Below the pieces are notes generated by a model. The model ran no database searches, was not told where the DNA came from, and was given only the letters and a program-made list of their open reading frames with translations. A stretch of 24,717 bases of DNA from a virus. The stretch lies in IMG/VR virus record IMGVR_UViG_3300007960_000175, positions 1 to 24,717 of that record. One strand, given 5' to 3'. Made by a program: the position numbers and the translations under genes. Below are positions 6,129 through 14,024 of the stretch, piece after piece (position 1 is the stretch's first letter; each line of letters opens with the position of its first letter).

Positions 6129-7982
6129 ATGAACACAGAAATTTTGTCGGACATTACCGTGCATATGAAATACGCTAAATACAACGCCGACCTACTAAGA
6201 CGAGAAACTTGGGACGAAATTGTTGACCGTAACAAATCAATGCACATTAAAACTTATCCACAACTTCAGGAGGAAATTGAAAATGTATATGAACAATATG
6301 TCAGAACAAAGCGAATCCTCCCGTCAATGCGTTCTATGCAATTTGGCGGTAAGTCTATCGAGATTAGCCCGAATCGTGTGTATAATTGTGCTTATATGCC
6401 TATTGATTCCCATCTTTCTTTTTCTGAGGCTATGTTTTTACTTCTCGGTGGGACGGGGGTGGGATATTCAGTCCAACGTCACCATATCGAACAATTACCA
6501 GAAATTCGTCATCCCAAAGCCGATAGGCAGCGTCGTCATCTTATTGCTGATTCTATTGAAGGTTGGGCTGATGCAGTAAAGGTTCTGATGGAATCTTATA
6601 TTGGAACACGGACTTCAACTCCTGTGTTTGATTATTCTGATATTAGACCTAAGGGTTCTCTTTTGAAGACTTCTGGTGGAAAAGCGCCGGGGCCTCAACC
6701 TCTTCGTGAATGTCTTGTTAAGGTTGAAGGTATTCTTCAAAACATTACAGATGGCGAAAAGTTGAGTCCTATCCAAGCACACGATATTATGTGCCATATT
6801 GCTGATGCTGTATTAGCCGGTGGTATTCGTCGCGCTGCAATGATTAGCCTTTTCTCAGCAGATGATACATCTATGATTGCCTGCAAATCAGGCAATTGGT
6901 GGGAAAACAATCCTCAACGCGGTCGTGCAAACAACTCTGCGGTTATTATGCGACACCGAGTTACGAAGGAGTTTTTCATGGACCTTTGGAAGCGTATTCA
7001 AGCAAGTGGTTCAGGAGAACCGGGAATTTATTTTAGTAACGACAAAGATTGGGGAACCAATCCTTGTTGTGAAATTGCTCTCAGGCCGTATCAATTCTGT
7101 AATCTAACAGAAGTAAATGCTTCTGATGTTGAAGACCAAAGAGATTTAGAAGGTCGTGTAAAAGCCGCCGCTTTCCTCGGAACACTTCAGGCAGGATATA
7201 CTGATTTCCACTACCTTCGTGAGATTTGGCGTAAGACAAGTGAGAAGGACGCTCTCTTAGGTGTTTCTATGACGGGTATTGCTTCTAACCGTGCCGAGCA
7301 TTTGGACCTTGAGATGGCCGCATTTGCCGCCAAATTAGAGAACAGTCGTGTAGCAAAACTCATCGGAATCAATGAGGCTGCGCGTGTAACTTGTGTTAAA
7401 CCTGCGGGAACAACTTCTCTTGTTCTTGGAACTTCTTCCGGTATTCACGCATGGCATGATGAATACTACATTCGTCGCATCCGTGTAGGAAAGAACGAAG
7501 CAATCTATGGTTATCTTCTTGAAAACCATCCTGAGTTGGTTGAAGATGAATTCTTTAACCCTACAGAACAGGCAGTAATTTCTGTGCCTCAGAAGGCCCC
7601 TGAAGGCGCAATCACTCGTAGTGAGAATGTATTTCAACTTCTTGAGAGAATCAAGAACTTTAGCATTCGATGGGTTAGCAACGGGCATCGTGAAGGTTCT
7701 AACACTCACAATGTTTCTGCTACTGTTTCCATTAAAGAAGATGAATGGGATAATGTAGGAGAATGGATGTGGATGAATAGACATTATTACAACGGTCTTT
7801 CTGTTCTTCCCTTTGATGGTGGGACATACACACAGGCTCCATTTGAAACGTGTGATAAGAAAACATACGAAGAATTGTCGAAGGCTCTCAAAGGTATTGA
7901 CCTAACAAGAGTGATTGAATCAACAGATGAAACTAATCTGTCCGGTGAAATTGCTTGTGCCGGTGGTCTTTGCGAGATTTGA
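6129..7982 (+). CDS. nrdJ: class II (adenosylcobalamin-dependent) ribonucleotide reductase
   Basis: At 617 residues this matches the monomeric class II enzymes (RTPR type), which reduce ribonucleoside triphosphates using coenzyme B12 as radical source. RILPSMRSMQFGG and YNCAY (Cys87) lie in the N-terminal part of the barrel. NPCCEI at 311-316 supplies the radical Asn-x-Cys-x-Glu (Asn311, Cys313, Glu315), and FCNLTEVN contains Cys324, partner of Cys87. The end CAGGLCEI carries the shuttle thiols Cys610 and Cys615. It is somewhat shorter than bacterial RTPR (over 700 residues). GAGGTGC precedes the ATG. With MazG and a deaminase it forms the dNTP-supply group. Oxygen-independent use of B12 implies the host can obtain cobalamin. 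Confidence 0.93.
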   Translation: MNTEILSDITVHMKYAKYNADLLRRETWDEIVDRNKSMHIKTYPQLQEEIENVYEQYVRTKRILPSMRSMQFGGKSIEISPNRVYNCAYMPIDSHLSFSEAMFLLLGGTGVGYSVQRHHIEQLPEIRHPKADRQRRHLIADSIEGWADAVKVLMESYIGTRTSTPVFDYSDIRPKGSLLKTSGGKAPGPQPLRECLVKVEGILQNITDGEKLSPIQAHDIMCHIADAVLAGGIRRAAMISLFSADDTSMIACKSGNWWENNPQRGRANNSAVIMRHRVTKEFFMDLWKRIQASGSGEPGIYFSNDKDWGTNPCCEIALRPYQFCNLTEVNASDVEDQRDLEGRVKAAAFLGTLQAGYTDFHYLREIWRKTSEKDALLGVSMTGIASNRAEHLDLEMAAFAAKLENSRVAKLIGINEAARVTCVKPAGTTSLVLGTSSGIHAWHDEYYIRRIRVGKNEAIYGYLLENHPELVEDEFFNPTEQAVISVPQKAPEGAITRSENVFQLLERIKNFSIRWVSNGHREGSNTHNVSATVSIKEDEWDNVGEWMWMNRHYYNGLSVLPFDGGTYTQAPFETCDKKTYEELSKALKGIDLTRVIESTDETNLSGEIACAGGLCEI

Positions 7983-7992
7983 GGTGATAATC

Positions 7993-8367
7993 ATGTTGTT
8001 CTCTTCTATGGAAGAGATGCAACTAGTTATTTTATCGTTAATCAAACAGGGCGAGTTGCCCTATTCAAAAAAGAAATTGTTGGTTGCATTTAATGCGAGT
8101 AAAGAATACTCTGATGAGAAAGACCAAATTTATAGAGTTTGGAAATCTCTTGAGCGTGAGTTGTGGAAAAATAAAACTGCTATTGATGAAGGCTTTCATA
8201 CTTTCATTCGACGTAAGATTGTCGAAATCAATGAAGCCTACAAGTATCATGATAAAAATTGCAAATCAAAATGTGAATTGTGCGAGGTTTTAGAATGTGT
8301 AAAAGAACTAGAATGTTTGGAGTCGCTCGAAAGAAAGCCAAAGATTGCGACTACATCTATAAGTTAG
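7993..8367 (+). CDS. hypothetical helical protein with Cys-rich tail
   Basis: From ATG 7993 (GAGGTGAT five bases upstream) the product is 124 residues, mostly helical and charged. Near the C-terminus Cys residues occur in the pattern C-x3-C-x2-C then C and C further on, so a zinc site is possible. It lies between the RNR and the deaminase and overlaps the latter by 73 bases in another frame. I do not recognise it; its position alone suggests a link with nucleotide metabolism. Confidence 0.65.
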   Translation: MLFSSMEEMQLVILSLIKQGELPYSKKKLLVAFNASKEYSDEKDQIYRVWKSLERELWKNKTAIDEGFHTFIRRKIVEINEAYKYHDKNCKSKCELCEVLECVKELECLESLERKPKIATTSIS

Positions 8368-8615
8368 GTGCAGTTATTGTTCATGGCGGAAAAATTCTTT
8401 CTATTGCGAGTAATACTCCAAATGGTCATGCTGAAGTCAATGCTATTAAACAGGCTTCTAAAACTGAAGGAGCAGATATTTACGTTGTTCGCCATACCCC
8501 CACAGGTTTGGCTATGTCGAAACCATGTAATGATTGCATGGTTGCAATACGTTCTGCGGGAATCCGTAGGATTTATTATACGTCCCGTAGTGGGCATCAT
8601 AAGGTGATGGTATGA
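8295..8615 (+). CDS. zinc-dependent deaminase, dCMP/cytidine type
   Basis: The 106-residue product has the two zinc-site signatures of the cytidine/dCMP deaminase fold: HAE at residues 45-47 (within NGHAEVNAI) and PCNDC at 77-81 (Cys78, Cys81). Glu47 would act as proton shuttle. Hydrolytic deamination of dCMP to dUMP would feed dTMP synthesis and fits the adjacent RNR and MazG; a nucleoside, RNA or tRNA substrate is not excluded. It is compact, near the lower size limit for the family. GAGG at 8284 lies before ATG 8295. The gene overlaps its upstream neighbour and ends in an ATGA overlap with the next. Confidence 0.82.
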   Translation: MCKRTRMFGVARKKAKDCDYIYKLGAVIVHGGKILSIASNTPNGHAEVNAIKQASKTEGADIYVVRHTPTGLAMSKPCNDCMVAIRSAGIRRIYYTSRSGHHKVMV

Positions 8616-8779
8616 CTGACTTTGACCCCGAATATACTAAAAACACAAGAGGCTACAAGAATAGAGTCGCTACACGTTGTCGTGTTTGCGGTGGACAACT
8701 TCTGATGGCAGAAGAAATTAAGATAGAAATGCACGAACATTGTGCAATGAAAGAAGATACAAATACATATTTGATGTGA
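8612..8779 (+). CDS. 55-residue zinc-finger protein
   Basis: Start ATG 8612 overlaps the deaminase stop, with AAGGTGAT upstream. The protein has CRVC at residues 23-26 and HEHC at 41-44, a C2HC-type site typical of small treble-clef fingers. The N-terminus is polar and acidic and probably unstructured. Its compactness and Cys/His pattern make it a credible gene. The partner is unknown; nucleic acid is likely. Confidence 0.68.
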   Translation: MTDFDPEYTKNTRGYKNRVATRCRVCGGQLLMAEEIKIEMHEHCAMKEDTNTYLM

Positions 8780-8783
8780 TATT

Positions 8784-9869
8784 ATGACATATAAAATTGC
8801 AAAAGAACATGATTTTAGCGACTATTATCAAACATACCTTCACCTTGAAGGGTGGGGTGAGATATCAAGTCGTATTCATTTTGATAGAAGTCACAAAGAC
8901 CCTATTCATCATGCTATTGTTTCAGATTTGAAGGAGACTCTTGGTTCTAGGAAATATAGTAAGTTGCGTGGCTCTTCTCAAGTAATGACTATTGGGGTAT
9001 TACCTATAATTATCGGTAAAAATGGGAATCGTTATTCTCTTAACGGTCAATATCTAAACTTGGCTCAAATCTGCAACGCGCTTGCTAGAGTTATCTATAA
9101 GAGTTGTTTTACAGATAGCCAAATGGAACTCATGAAGGTTCTCATGAATTACATGAATATGCCTGAGAATGTAAGGTATGTTTTGGAAAATCGTTTCCCA
9201 TACTTCTTTTATGAAAACTTCACTAAAATTCAAGTGCGTTTGCAGGTCGCCCAAATTGGTGATGATTTACTTGCAATTGAGATTAGTGATGGAGTATGGG
9301 GTGAAATTTCCTTCAAGGACATGAATACATTCGCTAATTCTTACGTCAATGGTAAGAACCGTGGTTCTTGGAAAATGCTCTCACCGTATGATTTATATTC
9401 CCGTCTTCTGAGTAGGGAACCGTCGCCTTCCGACCTGAAGGTTATGACCGAGTTTTTGAAGCAGAATCGTCAGCAAGACATTGTTGAACAAAGAGCGCAA
9501 GAATTGATGAATGACTTGGCTAGGCAATATCCAGACCAAATTAAATTGGGAATTGAAGATAAACTAATAGTTATGTATGTTCGTGGTCGTGGATATGATT
9601 GGAAACTAACGGAGCGAACATATAAGAATGAAATTCAAAATGTTAGCACCTTTGTTTATCAACCGAAATCAGGAGATGATACAGAAGCAAATTGGCGGGG
9701 TCCTATTTGTATTGATAATATGGCTCGTGGCTCTTCCGTTGGCGACCAATTTGCAGCAAGAGCATTAGCCCTCATCAACGACACCATGACAACATCTAGA
9801 GTTAGCACAATTGCAAGTTATTTGAATGCTAAACCAAATGAATATAGGATTGATTGGGATGAAGTGTGA
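8784..9869 (+). CDS. 361-residue protein, possible E2/UBC-like C-terminal domain
   Basis: I do not recognise the whole protein. Residues 1-150 are mixed alpha/beta; 210-245 form a charged helix. From about 252 a strand-rich part leads to NWRGPICID at 303-311 and then a long helix. In E2 conjugating enzymes a strand pair ends in a G-x-ICLD-type element holding the catalytic Cys, followed by a helix, so Cys309 could be an E2-like cysteine. No HPN motif is visible and the domain size is not clear, so this is a suggestion only. It is encoded between the Ubl and E1-like genes. The ATG follows TGATATT with a weak ribosome-binding match, four bases after the upstream stop. Confidence 0.7.
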   Translation: MTYKIAKEHDFSDYYQTYLHLEGWGEISSRIHFDRSHKDPIHHAIVSDLKETLGSRKYSKLRGSSQVMTIGVLPIIIGKNGNRYSLNGQYLNLAQICNALARVIYKSCFTDSQMELMKVLMNYMNMPENVRYVLENRFPYFFYENFTKIQVRLQVAQIGDDLLAIEISDGVWGEISFKDMNTFANSYVNGKNRGSWKMLSPYDLYSRLLSREPSPSDLKVMTEFLKQNRQQDIVEQRAQELMNDLARQYPDQIKLGIEDKLIVMYVRGRGYDWKLTERTYKNEIQNVSTFVYQPKSGDDTEANWRGPICIDNMARGSSVGDQFAARALALINDTMTTSRVSTIASYLNAKPNEYRIDWDEV

Positions 9870-10698
9870 TGAATGTGGTTCAAGAGAGAATACCTTCGAT
9901 GAGATTCTTGGCGAGCGAGTTTGTTCAGACTGTGGACTAGTTTTAGTCCAAGAAATGTTTGAAGAAACTGTATCAGCCAAGATGAGCGATGGGTCTTTCA
10001 GAACAAAGGACCATTCTCTTGGTTCTGTAACTTCTTTTCGTTCTTCTGCTCAACGACATTCAACGACTTCCCATGAGAGAACACTTGAAAACGGATATCG
10101 TATGGTCCGTATGGTGTTTAATTCTCTTGGGCTTGTCTTTGATTTGAATGAAAGAATGGAACAGGTATATCGTGATTTATATTCTAAAGGTATTTTTCGA
10201 GGTGCAACTTTAGAAACAAGAGCAACTGCAGTTGTTTATTTCTGTCTAAAGGAAAACAGAACACCTGTTCCTCTTGATATTGTTTGTGGCGAGTTTGATA
10301 TTCAGTCTAAACTAGTTAAAAAATTAGTCAGAAAGATATCTAAGATTTACCAAAACGTAGTCATTCGAAACGATGATGGTTCTTTTGAGATTCAAAGAAT
10401 CTGCACTTTGTTGACAAATGACCCTGCTTTTTTGGGGCATTGTTTGCAGACATATGAATTCTTTGAGAAAGTAATGGTTCAATCTCTAGAAAATAAACGA
10501 AAAACACACAACTCAGCGATTGTGTTTCTAACTGCCAAGATTCACAACTACCCATTTACTTCTAAGTCTATTGCTAATACTGATGGAGTAAATGTATCGT
10601 CTAATGGAATATTAGTCACAGGCAGAAGGCTTCTTTCTTTGATTGGCCTTAAAAGAATCGAAGAAATAATTGGAAAAGATTTGGAGAAATTATTATGA
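9859..10698 (+). CDS. tfb: transcription initiation factor B (TFB/TFIIB homologue)
   Basis: This is a 279-residue TFB, close to the usual archaeal length of about 300. An N-terminal zinc ribbon (Cys3, Cys6, Cys22, Cys25, including CSDCGLVL) is followed by a B-finger-like linker at about 33-70 and two cyclin-like repeats (about 75-180 and 190-275). TFB bridges the TATA-TBP complex and RNA polymerase, so a viral copy could redirect host polymerase to viral promoters. The second cyclin repeat seems divergent at its DNA-contacting C-terminus. ATG 9859 was chosen because upstream frame positions lie in the previous gene; AGGA is ten bases before it. It overlaps the preceding gene by 11 bases. Confidence 0.93.
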   Translation: MKCDECGSRENTFDEILGERVCSDCGLVLVQEMFEETVSAKMSDGSFRTKDHSLGSVTSFRSSAQRHSTTSHERTLENGYRMVRMVFNSLGLVFDLNERMEQVYRDLYSKGIFRGATLETRATAVVYFCLKENRTPVPLDIVCGEFDIQSKLVKKLVRKISKIYQNVVIRNDDGSFEIQRICTLLTNDPAFLGHCLQTYEFFEKVMVQSLENKRKTHNSAIVFLTAKIHNYPFTSKSIANTDGVNVSSNGILVTGRRLLSLIGLKRIEEIIGKDLEKLL

Positions 10699-10862
10699 CA
10701 AATGAATGTGAACATGAATGGAAATATGTGGATTCATATCCTGTTGAAGATTGGATAGGATATGGTATTGATGCCGTATTGATTGAATATGGAATAGCCG
10801 AGTATTATTGCCCAAAATGTCATGAAACAATGGAACTAGAAATTCAGGAGGAAGACGAATGA
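10695..10862 (+). CDS. 55-residue acidic zinc-binding protein
   Basis: The ATG overlaps the TFB stop; GGAGAAATTATT upstream contains a ribosome-binding match. The product is acidic and has Cys5 and His7 plus CPKC at 39-42, a likely zinc site. The final codons (QEEDE) contain CAGGAGGAAGA, the ribosome-binding site of the next gene, which starts at 10859 inside this stop. Function unknown. Confidence 0.68.
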   Translation: MTNECEHEWKYVDSYPVEDWIGYGIDAVLIEYGIAEYYCPKCHETMELEIQEEDE

Positions 10863-11209
10863 AAGAAACTATTGAAATTAATATCCCATGTGGAAAACAT
10901 GGATTGTTTATTAATGTTAGCGAAGATACACACAAATACTGTGAAGAATGTATAGTTGAAAGAATCCAAAAAAATATCGAGGGGTATTCTTTGGACACAA
11001 TCGCAAGATGGATTTATAAGAATTCAACAATTACAAATAATTGGTGGACAGTTTATAGGTATGCTCAACTTTATCAAATAGAAGAGATGGATGGAGTTAT
11101 CTTTAATCCGGAGTTTTATGCTCCTATTCTCGAGGATAAAAAGGAAAGACTAGAACGATTAGAAAAGGGAGAATATCTAACAAAAGAATATCATAAGGAG
11201 GAATTTTGA
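10859..11209 (+). CDS. hypothetical protein with Cys/His site
   Basis: The 116-residue product has an N-terminal CGKH (residues 11-14) and CEEC (28-31) that can make a zinc ribbon, then a Trp- and Tyr-rich middle, and a charged helical end. It starts in an ATGA overlap behind CAGGAGGAAGA and ends directly against the E1-like gene, supplying AAGGAGG for it. Because it is cotranslated with the E1-like gene it is a candidate accessory factor, but no family is recognised. Confidence 0.72.
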   Translation: MKETIEINIPCGKHGLFINVSEDTHKYCEECIVERIQKNIEGYSLDTIARWIYKNSTITNNWWTVYRYAQLYQIEEMDGVIFNPEFYAPILEDKKERLERLEKGEYLTKEYHKEEF

Positions 11210-11764
11210 ATGAAGAAAATTTTAGTAATTGGAGCAGGCGGCATTGGAAGTTTTCTAATCCCGCTTTTAGACAGACTTGGAACGTATGCGATTACATCGG
11301 CTGACCCTGATAAGGTAGAAGAAAAGAACCTACTTTATCAGAATTATCTTCCTTTGCACGTTGGATATAATAAGTCATTGTGTATGAGGGACCAACATAA
11401 CAATGTTGAAGCAAGCCCCTACCCTATTCTAACTGAAAAACAAATGGAAGGCTATGACCTCGTTGTGTCTTGTGTTGATAATCTTGGAGTTAGGCGAACC
11501 CTTTACAACACCTCCTTTAAATGGTTGGACCTTCGCGCACAGGGTAGGAATGCTGCACTTATCTCAAACAAAGCAGACCCAGCACTTTACGACACATTAC
11601 TCGCAGGCCCAGAAGGTTCTTTTTCATGCCAAGCAGGAGATTGGGACGGTTCAGCAGCAGAAGTGAATCTAATGAACGTAATGATTGCAGGAGCGGGCGC
11701 ACAATGGATTCAGAAGTATTTCAATGGTGAAGAAACCAAGTCGTTTATGACATTTAATATTTGA
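11210..11764 (+). CDS. E1/ThiF-like adenylating enzyme
   Basis: The 184-residue protein is a compact Rossmann-type E1-like domain. IGAGGIGS at residues 7-14 is the ATP-binding loop. ADPDKVEEKNL at 31-41 matches the acidic strand plus NL segment of the family, and SCVDN at 87-91 matches its later Asp-Asn element. Cys140 in GSFSCQAG, followed by a helix with Asn153, is a candidate thiolating cysteine, similar to the position in ThiF proteins of bacterial Ubl systems. The usual Arg after NL is Tyr43 here, and no zinc CxxC pairs are seen, unlike MoeB. It would adenylate the C-terminus of a Ubl; the protein at 5419-5631 is the obvious partner. AAGGAGG is eight bases before the ATG. Confidence 0.87.
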   Translation: MKKILVIGAGGIGSFLIPLLDRLGTYAITSADPDKVEEKNLLYQNYLPLHVGYNKSLCMRDQHNNVEASPYPILTEKQMEGYDLVVSCVDNLGVRRTLYNTSFKWLDLRAQGRNAALISNKADPALYDTLLAGPEGSFSCQAGDWDGSAAEVNLMNVMIAGAGAQWIQKYFNGEETKSFMTFNI

Positions 11765-11773
11765 GGCGATAAT

Positions 11774-11887
11774 ATGAAAAACGAAAAAAGATTTTGCAGA
11801 AACTGTGGAAGAGGAATGTGCAGAAATAAGCCAGATTCTAGATGCACACATTGCAAACGTTTTGGAGGGAAACAAAATGAACAATGA
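11774..11887 (+). CDS. 37-residue Cys-rich zinc-finger peptide
   Basis: The frame has five Cys and one His: CRNC at 8-11, Cys16, and CTHC at 24-27, among Arg and Lys, so it probably folds around zinc. GAGGCGATA lies before ATG 11774. It overlaps the gene at 11877 by 11 bases. It lies between the E1-like enzyme and the HTH protein. Such small basic fingers often bind RNA or DNA; nothing more can be said. Confidence 0.65.
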   Translation: MKNEKRFCRNCGRGMCRNKPDSRCTHCKRFGGKQNEQ

Positions 11888-12629
11888 CATTTATCAGTAT
11901 GTGAAAATTAGAAGAGACAATGGGATGCATTGGGGAGAAATTTCTCGATTGCTCTATTTAACCTTCAATGTAAGATACTCGGTAATGAATCTTAAAATGG
12001 ATTACCAAAACCACGGAAGTGAAACTATGAAGAGAAGATATGTAAAACTTGATGAATATAAGAATTTCATCTTAGAAAGTAAAAAAGAGGGAATGTCCTA
12101 TAAAGATATTGCAGATGCAATTGAAGCAATTGAAGGACAACGCCCATCAGATAGTGGAATCAGAAGATTGGTAAAACTTGCAGCAACGACTGAAACTGTT
12201 CTTCTAGAAGAACCCGTTGAAGCCAAAATCGTATTGTCTGATTTCAATGACTTAGAAGAAAGTGAAAAGGAATACGCAAACACACGTTGTCGTTGGTCCT
12301 ATCAGGACGAATTGATGGTGCTTGTTGACTTTTACAATCTTTCAGTTGATGAGGCGCGTGAGAAGTTTCAGCGTCCATATTACGCGATTGCTAAGAGACT
12401 TGAACAAATCAACGACCTTACAGAACCCTATCATTCTGAACTGCTTATGGAGGCCGCTCGCATCATTGAAACACGGAAGGCATCAGTCGTCAATGAGGCC
12501 CCTATGACCCGTAGAGAACGCCGCAGAATGCGCCGAATCGCACGGAAGGCAGCAAGGGTCCAGAAGCGTTTAGACCGCCTCTCGACGCGCTATGGGGTGC
12601 GTTTTGAAGAAGTCAAGGATAGTGAATAA
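11877..12629 (+). CDS. HTH-containing basic DNA-binding protein
   Basis: A 250-residue protein chosen from ATG 11877, which follows GGAGGG at six to seven bases. At least two helix-turn-helix-like units are visible: MSYKDIADAIEA near residue 70 and a MYB/SANT-like WSYQDELMVLVDFYN with YAIAKRLEQI near 140-180. The first 40 residues could hold a third. The C-terminus (about 210-245) is an Arg/Lys-rich helix that could contact DNA or RNA. It is likely a viral transcription regulator or genome-binding protein; the target is not deducible. GC content rises in its 3' half compared with its neighbours. Confidence 0.75.
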   Translation: MNNDIYQYVKIRRDNGMHWGEISRLLYLTFNVRYSVMNLKMDYQNHGSETMKRRYVKLDEYKNFILESKKEGMSYKDIADAIEAIEGQRPSDSGIRRLVKLAATTETVLLEEPVEAKIVLSDFNDLEESEKEYANTRCRWSYQDELMVLVDFYNLSVDEAREKFQRPYYAIAKRLEQINDLTEPYHSELLMEAARIIETRKASVVNEAPMTRRERRRMRRIARKAARVQKRLDRLSTRYGVRFEEVKDSE

Positions 12630-12630
12630 A

Positions 12631-13179
12631 ATGGGAAAGATTAAAGATTGGGCATTGAGCCGAGGACTGTTTGATATGATTAAAGATGATTCTCGTGATG
12701 ACTCTCAAGTTTCTGCTTGGGAGGAAGAAATGGAGATTGCAGACTTTATTCTCCAATCAACGTTTAGGGAATGTTCAGAAGACGACACAGAATTTTTCTG
12801 TTCTGAACTAAACGAAGCAATTTGGGAATTATCAACAGGACTATTCGGTGGAAACGAAGTCCAAGTGGTTATTGACGGAAACAACCAATTATTCTGGTCT
12901 GTCGGTAATCCGGGCTATGTGGATTTTCCTGCACCACCTATCGGTATGAAATTACCGATTAAGTGTTGGATTCACACACACCCGTTTGGCTCGGCATATT
13001 TTTCAGGAACAGATTGGGGAACAATCAACACTTGGCGTCCTTATCTCAATCGTGCTGAGGTTTTGGGTAATAATCAAATCGGTATTTGGGCCGGTGAAAA
13101 AGGTGAGGTTTATACTCACGTCAGTCTAACTGAGGACTATAACTTAGTAAAGAAAGTAATTGGAGTTGAAGAAGAATGA
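12631..13179 (+). CDS. JAMM/MPN+ metalloprotease (deubiquitinase-like)
   Basis: The 182-residue protein has a complete JAMM zinc signature: His115-x-His117, seven residues, Ser125, two residues, Asp128 (within IHTHPFGSAYFSGTD). A catalytic Glu probably lies upstream at Glu59, Glu62 or Glu66. JAMM proteases cleave isopeptide or peptide bonds after the Gly-Gly of ubiquitin-like proteins; in prokaryotic systems they also mature Ubl precursors. Here the Ubl at 5419-5631 needs removal of Ala-Phe, making that a natural substrate. The N-terminal 60 residues are acidic and helical, with no NlpC/P60 domain as in lambda gpK. The protein ends GVEEE with a coupled start downstream. Confidence 0.86.
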   Translation: MGKIKDWALSRGLFDMIKDDSRDDSQVSAWEEEMEIADFILQSTFRECSEDDTEFFCSELNEAIWELSTGLFGGNEVQVVIDGNNQLFWSVGNPGYVDFPAPPIGMKLPIKCWIHTHPFGSAYFSGTDWGTINTWRPYLNRAEVLGNNQIGIWAGEKGEVYTHVSLTEDYNLVKKVIGVEEE

Positions 13180-13559
13180 AGAAATTTGAAAGAAAGCAAC
13201 AGGAAAGTAAGTTTGGTTTTAACATTGATTATAGTAAACCTGCCGGTCCTCCTGTAACAAGGAGAAACTGTGCGGTTCAAACTGTAATCCACAAAGACGG
13301 AACACAAGAACTTGTGCCGGTGATGCCGATTCTTGTTCGTGAACGTCTTGCTGAACATCAAAGGAACCACCCAAACGATATTCCTAAGAAGTCCACAGGA
13401 AAAATGCGTATTCACGGTAATGCTCGTAATGATGCTAAGTCTGGAAAGCGCGACCGTAAGTTGGCGGAGTTTTATAAGACTCACGTTTATACTTGGGTTA
13501 CTCCAACAAAGCGGGCTTGGGTAAAGGCTGCAACAAATGATGTGGAGGAAGAAGAGTGA
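13176..13559 (+). CDS. basic hypothetical protein upstream of GroES
   Basis: A 127-residue protein, strongly basic except for the VEEEE end, with several low-complexity stretches and few hydrophobic clusters. It may be partly disordered and bind nucleic acid. It overlaps the JAMM gene by four bases and the GroES-like gene by four, with its Glu codons forming GGAGGAAGAAGAG. I recognise no family. Confidence 0.7.
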   Translation: MKKFERKQQESKFGFNIDYSKPAGPPVTRRNCAVQTVIHKDGTQELVPVMPILVRERLAEHQRNHPNDIPKKSTGKMRIHGNARNDAKSGKRDRKLAEFYKTHVYTWVTPTKRAWVKAATNDVEEEE

Positions 13560-13786
13560 GGCCATTTGGCAAGTATGTAGTAATTCGCTTATTGAAGAGT
13601 CAATCTTCATCAGGCATCGTCGCTAATCATGCTAATATCGGAAAAATCCTCGCGGCAACAGAGTTCAATAATTCTGTTGGTGAAACTGTTTTATTCTCTT
13701 CTCGTAAGGAATATGAACAGCGTGGTGATATTGTGTTTGTTCCGTCTGAAGATATTCTCTGTGTATTGGATGAAGGTGATTACTGA
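13556..13786 (+). CDS. GroES-like co-chaperonin
   Basis: The 76-residue product follows the Cpn10 pattern: RPFGKYVVIRLL at the start, a short mobile loop with SSSGIV, the NIGKILAATEF strand, GETVLFSSRKEYE and a C-terminal SEDILCVLD. GroES is about 95 residues, so the loop and roof are shortened, as in other viral co-chaperonins. It would cap the GroEL-like ring made by the gene at 14245, five coupled genes later. The start is GTG, overlapping the previous stop behind GGAGGAAGAA. No ATG is available nearby. Confidence 0.82.
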   Translation: MRPFGKYVVIRLLKSQSSSGIVANHANIGKILAATEFNNSVGETVLFSSRKEYEQRGDIVFVPSEDILCVLDEGDY

Positions 13787-13869
13787 TGTGTGGAGCAATC
13801 CCTGTTCAATGTTCATCCTGCGGCCAATGGTGGAGAATTGTGCCATGTAACTGTGAGGGAAAACAATGA
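13786..13869 (+). CDS. 27-residue Cys-rich peptide
   Basis: The ATG shares one base with the GroES stop (TGATG) and the stop overlaps the next ATG. The peptide holds five Cys, including CSSC at 9-12 and CNC at 21-23, enough for a zinc knuckle. Tight coupling on both sides supports translation, but such a short frame could be chance. No function assigned. Confidence 0.5.
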   Translation: MCGAIPVQCSSCGQWWRIVPCNCEGKQ

Positions 13870-14024
13870 AGACTATTTGTGCTTGTTGCGATATTGTTGC
13901 TAAGTTTGTATATGAAGACTTAGCAACAGGTCCACAATCGTTCTGTTCTGAGCGTTGTTTTTGTATCTATACGGCTCTTCCGTATAAGGGTGAAGGATAT
14001 TACACAGGAGAGTGTGAAGTTTGA
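13866..14024 (+). CDS. 52-residue Cys-rich protein
   Basis: The frame has CACC at residues 5-8 and Cys at 27, 31, 33 and 50, suggesting a zinc-binding fold such as a small treble clef. GTGAGGGAAAACA precedes its ATG, which overlaps the preceding stop. It ends four bases into the next gene's TTG start. It lies inside the GroES-GroEL cluster, but nothing ties it directly to chaperone function. Confidence 0.6.
   Translation: MKTICACCDIVAKFVYEDLATGPQSFCSERCFCIYTALPYKGEGYYTGECEV

Noticed and set aside
12631-13179. Reading the JAMM protein as a tail-assembly protease like lambda gpK
   Set aside because: There is no NlpC/P60 domain and no neighbouring tail gene; the E1-like gene nearby favours a Ubl role.
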